DNA of 64,000 bases from the NCBI GenBank assembly GCA_000708835.1, contig DF237021.1, forward strand, positions 175,624 through 239,623, written 5' to 3'. A program made the translations under genes and the position numbers. The DNA comes from Klebsormidium nitens. Its lineage: Eukaryota; Streptophyta; Klebsormidiophyceae; Klebsormidiales; Klebsormidiaceae. Positions 58,689-64,000 of this stretch are shown here, in pieces. The stretch's first letter is position 1. Each line of letters opens with the position of its first letter. The notes below the pieces were generated by a model. The model was not told the origin of the DNA and ran no database searches. It worked only from the letters and a program-made list of their open reading frames with translations.

Positions 58689-60700
58689 TGTGTCAAGGAC
58701 GTGCTTTGGCGCAGCTGGGCACTTCGGCAGACCGGCCAGTGCTCAAAAGTTGTTTGCTACGAGCTGGCCAGCTCTTAAGGCACCGTGCCTAATGCTAATT
58801 GGATTCATTCCTTGTCGTTACCTTCCGCTTCTGTCTTTTCCAAGCTGCACGCTTATCCTGCTCACAGCGATAAATGCTCAAGACCCACAAAAAAGAATCC
58901 ATAATAATTGTTTCCAAGGCCCCAACGCCTGGCCCCAAGACCTGATTGCGATGGTGCGCGTCCGAACGTCCGCACCTGGGTGTCCGAGTCGTCTTGCGTC
59001 CGCACCCATTTGTCCGAATCTCACTTTACATTGCTGTTTCTGTGTTTGTTTGACCGCATCTTTCCGCCGGCACCTACGTACTCCCATCTAGTTGTTCGCA
59101 TCTAGTACTCGTCCTCATCTGACCGTCTCCGGCCTAATGAGAAGGTTTTGGCATTTAACCGTGGATGGTTATGGGCTGCTAATGTGGCTGGTTAGCTAGA
59201 GTATCGTACCCAGCCCCGAACAAGTTCATGCTCGGTTATTGGTCGAACGACCTGGGACCGTCTTAAGTCAAGTCTGGCAATCAACCTGGTCATAAGCAGC
59301 CAAATTGCTGCCCGCGTCGACTTTGACTTGGCTGGTGTCGGCATCTGCGGTAATTAGCATCGGACTGTCCGCGTTACGCTGCACGCGTCCGGTTTCGGTC
59401 CGGATCTTGTCGTCCTCATGTCCCAATACTCTAACGAATATCTAACTGTCCGTTCTCACGAGCCTCCCGCTCTAGATTTGAGTTGAAATGCATCTGCCCC
59501 CAAGATCCGTGGGGCCGAAATGTATGCTTTTGCAAACACCTTTGACCTTACCATCGCGAGCTTGCTCATACGTAGTCTGACAAGTTCGCAGAAACCGGCC
59601 GGCCTGTGGCCGTGATGTCAAGCTCAATGACTGCACCAAACAAGTCAAGAGCGGTTCGTCAACCGTTGAAGCCAATCAGCCCCTGTTTCCGGATAGTTCC
59701 CCGCTTGCGCCTCTTCCTCGAAACTGATTCCCCTGCGGTCTTCTTTATCGTGCATCGTGCGTGAAAACGTTCATCAGACGTGAGCTTTGCAAGCCAGAAG
59801 GGCGCAGCCGCAAGAAAAACGCCTCCGAACCCTGCGCGCACGCGGTCGGAGGCCGCCCGCATGTATGTCGTATACATAGCTGACGTAAGGCGGTCGCCTG
59901 CCGGCTTCGCACTGACTGTCAGAGGCGTTGCCGAAACATCTATCTTGGAAACTCATCTTTGCAGCCCCCTGAGTGGCCTTTTCCAGCTGCTCGCCAGTAC
60001 GCGTCAATTCTGTCAGCTGTCCACGTCGTGGCAATGAAGACGCTCCAGCCGATGGTGGGCTGTCGTTTAGCCCACCTGTCTCATTGTAAACTAGGAGCCA
60101 CACCACGAGGTTCCAAACAAGGCTTCAACACCATTAGCGGCGACGTTAATATGTAACCTAATCAACTGTCCACGTGGCAATGAAGGATTACCAGCCAATG
60201 GTGAGCTTTCGTAGAGCCCCCCGGTCCTCTTTTATCCAATGAGAGCCACACTACGAGTTTAAGCGAAAGGGTCGCCGACTGATCTATAACTCCATTGATC
60301 ACGGCGGGTTTGGCTTGGAGGGCTGCTTATCTGGCAGCAAACGACTCGGTCGGATTTAGGGGATGCAATCCTTGCTTCTTTTCGTTGCTTGATGAGAGCA
60401 CCTTGAAAAGCTTCTGCTGGGTCCCCGTGTTTGAAAGTCGCTTCTGCTCTCTTTCTCTGGCTCATCAATCAATGCTTGATCATGAGGCGGGAGAGGAAGG
60501 CCGTCGAGAGAAATTGAGGGGAACGGCAGGAATCGACCAGTAAGGGGCTGCCACGTGGAAGTGACAACCTTCTGGCAACCTCTAACCCGACCTTTCAAAG
60601 TAAAAGCGGAAGGGCAGTGTTTTCGCAAGCGCTGCGGCTGTCCTAGATACAGTTGCCGAATGTTGCCGAAAGAACTTCAGGAACAGCTGTGTTACTTGGG
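58689..60700. repeat. Higher-order repeat unit 9
   Basis: M1 at 58,690 (GTGTCAAGGACGTGCTTTGG, then GACCGGCCAGTGCTCAAAAG), M2 at 58,915 with TCCGCACC and TCCGAATC words to 59,110 and again at 59,360-59,410, M3 at 59,605-59,960 (GTGATGTCAAGCTC, then GACGTAAGGCGGTCGCCTGC), and M4/M5 monomers with GGCAATGA at 60,030 and 60,176. A degraded M4 (CCACGTGGAAGTGAC) at 60,551 is the last one before the modules fade. Confidence 0.7.
60022..60260. repeat. M4/M5 monomer pair (unit 9), period 146 bp
   Basis: GGCAATGAAG occurs at 60,030 and 60,176. The first copy has the clearest stem-loop of the array: GTGGGCT (60,055-60,061), a 7-nt loop, then AGCCCAC (60,069-60,075). It is followed by GAGCCACACCACGAGG near 60,092; the second copy has GAGAGCCACACTACGAG near 60,241. 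Confidence 0.72.
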
Positions 60701-63617
60701 AATGCTTCGTTTTCACGCTGAGCTTTTCATATGTACTTTCTCTCTACCATTTCAGAGGCCTACTAGAAAGGTATCTCTGTTTGGTTGGATATAAGATGGT
60801 CTGCCGGTCTAGTAGTTCCACGTCAAAGGCTGCACTGAGGTATTTGTGGCACAACGCGAAGTCAAGCTAACTCGTAAAGCCGACTCATGCTTACACGTCT
60901 GCGTCGAAACAACTCATGCTCCCTCCCCTGGCAGCTCGAGTCAGGGCAGTTTGCAGCATGCTCGGTCGCTGGGTGAGGTCGCAACTAAACTGGTTGAATT
61001 TCTTTGTTCTGTATTGTCTATGATTTATAGCCTTCGTTTGGCGACGATGAAAGTAATGATGTATGGCACGTTACTTCAGACAAAGCTCGATGTCGCACTG
61101 CTTCACGGGGCCATTCTGCCCGAGCACCTTCAATCTTCTCGCACCAACGGAGCTGCCCTATGGTCATATAAAGGTTAGAAACGTGCTGGGCCACACCAAA
61201 ATTCCGAATCTGGTGACGAATCACGTCCCTCTCTGCGTGATAGGAGAAAACTCCAAAAGTCAAAAGTGGGCTCGTGGATCGTGAGTCACGCGTTCCAAAT
61301 ATCCCCGGCAAATAAAGTTCACCCAGCTTGAAGCGAGCAACTCGTTCCACTTTGGACAGAATCGGAGGTTTCTTGAATACCTGGACTGTATCAGGCCCCC
61401 TCCCAAGAAGAATCGTAGCAGTGGCGACAAGGTCTGGCCGATCAGATTGACCGGATCGACCAGAGAGTGAAGAAAAGCGAACCACATTTAGAGCCGCAAG
61501 AGTTCATTTTCACGGACGATCGACTTAATAGGTGCCGCCGGTGCTCTAGCGGGCTCTAGCTTTCTGTTCATCGTGGCCCACTTATTATGAGATCTGATTC
61601 TGCCTTTGCGCTCTAACGCTCGAATATTGAAGGAAGGTCTGTGAATTCGATGTCGGTTTTCTCTGTGGATCAACGGCGTGAGAAAGACCCGATTGCGAGT
61701 CTGCTCATTGTGCTCGCCATCTTTGTTTCACAATCTTGGACCCTTTCAAACAGGAACGGGTGAATCGAAAGATCTTCCTTCCCGAGCTAGCTGGGACCGG
61801 CTATGAAAATCAACTCTAGCTAGAGTTCGATAAGCATTTTTTGTTTGCAAGTCGATCGAAGCAAGCGCCGCTACAAGCTTTCACGTGGCAATGACCAGCC
61901 TCATATATTCTGGTGGGATGTCAGTAAACCACGACGCGAATGGGAACAGTTTCAGAGCCAACGTGGACTGTTTCAGATGAGGGTCGGCTCCAACTACGAG
62001 CTTGTCATTAAGGTTCTTTCGTTGAGCGCAAGCTGTTTTTAGCCGCAAATACCTCTGATTCAACGTGACCCACGCACTGGCAAGACCGATACCATGCTTC
62101 CTGTCCATATTCTTAGATGATTAAGAATCCGAGGAAACAGAAGAGCTTAGTAAGTCATGTGATTACGTCCCGTGCTAGCTCTGTAAGGAAGCAAGGCACA
62201 ATCTTCCAAATGGAGCTGCAGTGGTCTGTACTAGTGTGCTTTTAGAAGCTAGCAATCGTCTAGACGTCAGCTGCGCCGGCGGCGTCCGGTCCAGTACTGC
62301 TGTCATGCAATCGCCTCTGTCAAAAATCTGGCGATGAGTGATGTGGGGGTAATTTGGCACACTTCTGCCATGTCAGTTCCCTCTCGTGAGTGCCACATGA
62401 AAAGACTCAAGAATTCAACGTCCATTAGCTTTTTCCAAGTCTTCTTTTCTGCGTCTTCTCACTACCACAGGTGAAAGTCCTGTGCTTTCTCCTCTACGCA
62501 ACGGTGCTGGTCGGAGCCTTCACGAGAGTCAGGGGGCTAAGATATACCCTGTATTCATTCAAGCGGTAGATCGATTTAAAGGTGGACGATTCAGACGTGT
62601 TGTCGACGTCGCTTCTGGGACTGTGTCGCTACTGTATCGATCAGTTCGAGTAGGCTTGGAAAAAGAGATTTACGCGCAGATTAGCAGGCATGAGCCCTCC
62701 ATCCAGCTGAACTTTCTTAGATAGTCGGAACACGTCTGGCCTTTGCTCCGGTTTGAAGTACGTGTGGTGGGCTCTCGAGCAGGCATTAGCGTTTACGCTC
62801 TCTGGAAAGCTACGTCGCAGCCCCGACTCCAAACAGAGGGCGTTCATGTTGAAAAGGTGGATTATTCTGACAGATTCACTCCATCTTGAGCTTCTGAATG
62901 TCCTTGTGAGGCTGCGGCGTCAATCAAAGAGGACTTGAATGGCTTGCTGCCGGACGCCAAGTTCATCACCGCCGCACCGCTTTTAATTAGTCTTCTGCGC
63001 GTTCGCCATGCACGCGCGTGCTAGGACCGGTATGCTGCAATCTTAGCTTTGACCCCCCGACAAATCTCTCCAGACAGAGGCAGCAGTGTCAGGGGATCAA
63101 TCTGATGATTGCTTGCAAGCTTAGCGAAACCAAAGTGCTGATTTTGTGAGATAAAGCCATGCCATGGCCTGACTCTCTTCGATCAAGAGGGACCCCTGAT
63201 ATTCAATGTAAAAGCTTAAGGCCAGGAAAAAATCACATAAAACTGACGAGAACGACGACATAGAGAAAAGATCTCTTGCCCTGACATCACGGTGGCTTCC
63301 CTGATCAAAAGTACTGTTGCCTAGGCGCCACACTGAGGCTGAAAGTCATGACCACAAGCAACAATATCAATTGGCCTCGAAATTGCGACGAGACACTTTT
63401 CATCCACCACATCCTTCTTCGTGCAGACGAGATTTGAACGGAGAGCGAGATTTGGCAAACGAAGGTGTCGAAGAGCAGAGTCTGCGGCGCTAGGAACGCT
63501 AAATAATGGGGGACAGTACCAACATGATAAAATCTGTCGCGGACCCAGAAGTCGAGTCCGGGTCCAGCAGTGACTTTGCAAGGTAAAATCACAAAGTAAA
63601 TGCTATCTCCGGACTGC
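60701..63617. other. Repeat-array fringe, no gene recognised
   Basis: About 2.9 kb without a supported gene. An isolated TCACGTGGCAATGACC lies at 61,881 and a GTGTGGTGGGCTCTCGAG near 62,762, both relics of the M4-type element. The several open frames of 60-155 codons show no domain and overlap one another on both strands. Confidence 0.45.
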
Positions 63618-63728
63618 TTATTTAAACGGGTCGAAGAACGGCATGTCCGGGGATTCACGCGAGTTGCCCCACTTCTCCGCTGATACTGGCACGGGCTGAT
63701 GGAATCGGCGCACCGGCTCCAAAAGGAG
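63618..63728 (-). CDS. Possible 3' terminal exon of an unidentified minus-strand gene
   Basis: On the minus strand an acceptor-like GATCAG (63,734-63,729) precedes a 36-codon open stretch ending in TAA. It begins LLLEPVRRFHQPVPV and ends MPFFDPFK. It looks protein-like (Pro- and aromatic-rich, G/C at third positions), unlike the frames in the repeat half, and the frame stays open upstream to 63,806. I do not recognise the family, and the other exons would lie beyond the window. It could be chance. Confidence 0.3.
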   Translation of the reverse strand, partial: LLLEPVRRFHQPVPVSAEKWGNSRESPDMPFFDPFK

Positions 63729-63968
63729 CTGATCAATCATTGCGTAATAGACGCAAAGACGCAGCACCGGCAAGTGCAACTCGTTCATTTTGGAGTTTAT
63801 TGTCACGCATCAGCATCAGCAATTAGACCTTGCATTGGAGAAGCTAAGACCTATTGCACCGGGGCTTCGCGCCGCCGCGCCATCTCGAGTCAAGGCGTCG
63901 AGAACCTGAAATTAGCTGTTAATCATCTTTGTCACGCCAGATTGGCTCCTTGCCATAGCGTGTCCTGA

Positions 63969-63984
63969 GCGCGCACGTGCGCGC
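63969..63984. other. Perfect 16-bp palindrome centred on a G-box
   Basis: GCGCGCACGTGCGCGC reads the same on both strands and has the bZIP/bHLH G-box CACGTG at its centre, flanked by alternating purine-pyrimidine sequence. It lies 16 bases from the window end. Whether it is a promoter element cannot be judged without the neighbouring gene. Confidence 0.4.
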
Positions 63985-64000
63985 ATCGCGCCGCCGCCAC

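Noticed and set aside
42138-60700. CRISPR array or bacterial-type system
   Set aside because: Repeat units are kilobase-scale, diverged and modular, without short identical repeats and unique spacers; the window is eukaryotic.
61018-61485. Minus-strand open frame of 155 codons
   Set aside because: Lies in the repeat fringe with overlapping frames on both strands and shows no domain.
63305-63736. Minus-strand open frame of 143 codons near the right edge
   Set aside because: It overlaps the better candidate exon in another frame and has no family features; it is probably 3' UTR or intergenic.

Overview
The window looks like nuclear DNA from a green-lineage eukaryote, probably a streptophyte alga or early-diverging land plant. 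The evidence is five spliced genes with GT..AG introns (acceptors mostly TGCAG or similar). Their products are a mitochondrial ISU scaffold, a plastid Ycf54/LCAA protein, a TGD2-type plastid MCE lipid-transfer protein, an EF-hand protein and a plant-type FPG DNA glycosylase. Coding exons are richer in G/C at third codon positions than the introns. The species cannot be fixed from the sequence alone; a Klebsormidium-like genome is a guess.

Layout, 1 to 26 kb (genic). A small foldback element with inverted repeats of about 50 bp lies at the left edge. ISU (minus, 890-2462, 3 exons) and Ycf54 (plus, 3239-7381, 3 exons) are divergent and share a promoter gap of about 0.8 kb that carries ACGT/bZIP-type sites. 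TGD2 (minus, 9084-12055, 4 exons) is divergent from the EF-hand gene (plus, 13123-15525, 5 exons). FPG (plus, 17366-25586, 6 exons) closes the genic part; its last exon encodes a tail of about 350 residues rich in Lys, Glu and Ala. I rebuilt all five genes exon by exon. In each, the reading phase closes at every junction and the protein matches its family across the joins.

Layout, 26.9 to 62 kb (gene-free, repeat-built). No exon of a recognisable protein was found. The stretch 26.9-35.5 kb holds three diverged tandem copies (A, B, C) of a segment of 2-4 kb. The stretch 42.1-60.7 kb is a higher-order tandem array of about nine diverged units of 1.4-2.9 kb. Each unit carries the same modules in the same order: M1 (TGCCAAGGACGTGCT... 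to GACGGCACC), M2 (CCTGG..., GACGTCCGC, then TCCGCATCTGG-type words), M3 (CGGCAGTGATG... to GGCGGTCGCCT...), and M4/M5 (CACGTGGCAATGA, a stem-loop, then GGAGCCACACCACGAGG). M4+M5 is usually present as two copies about 146-168 bp apart. A GGCAATGA box followed by a GTGRGCT-N7-AGCYCAC stem-loop recurs across nearly the whole repeat half and was not seen in the genic half. The last kilobase may hold the 3' exon of a minus-strand gene running out of the window.

How the genes work together: there is no operon logic. Ycf54 (chlorophyll synthesis), TGD2 (ER-to-plastid lipid import) and ISU (mitochondrial Fe-S assembly) are organelle housekeeping genes, and FPG is nuclear base-excision repair. The most unusual content is the ordered repeat array with its conserved stem-loop.
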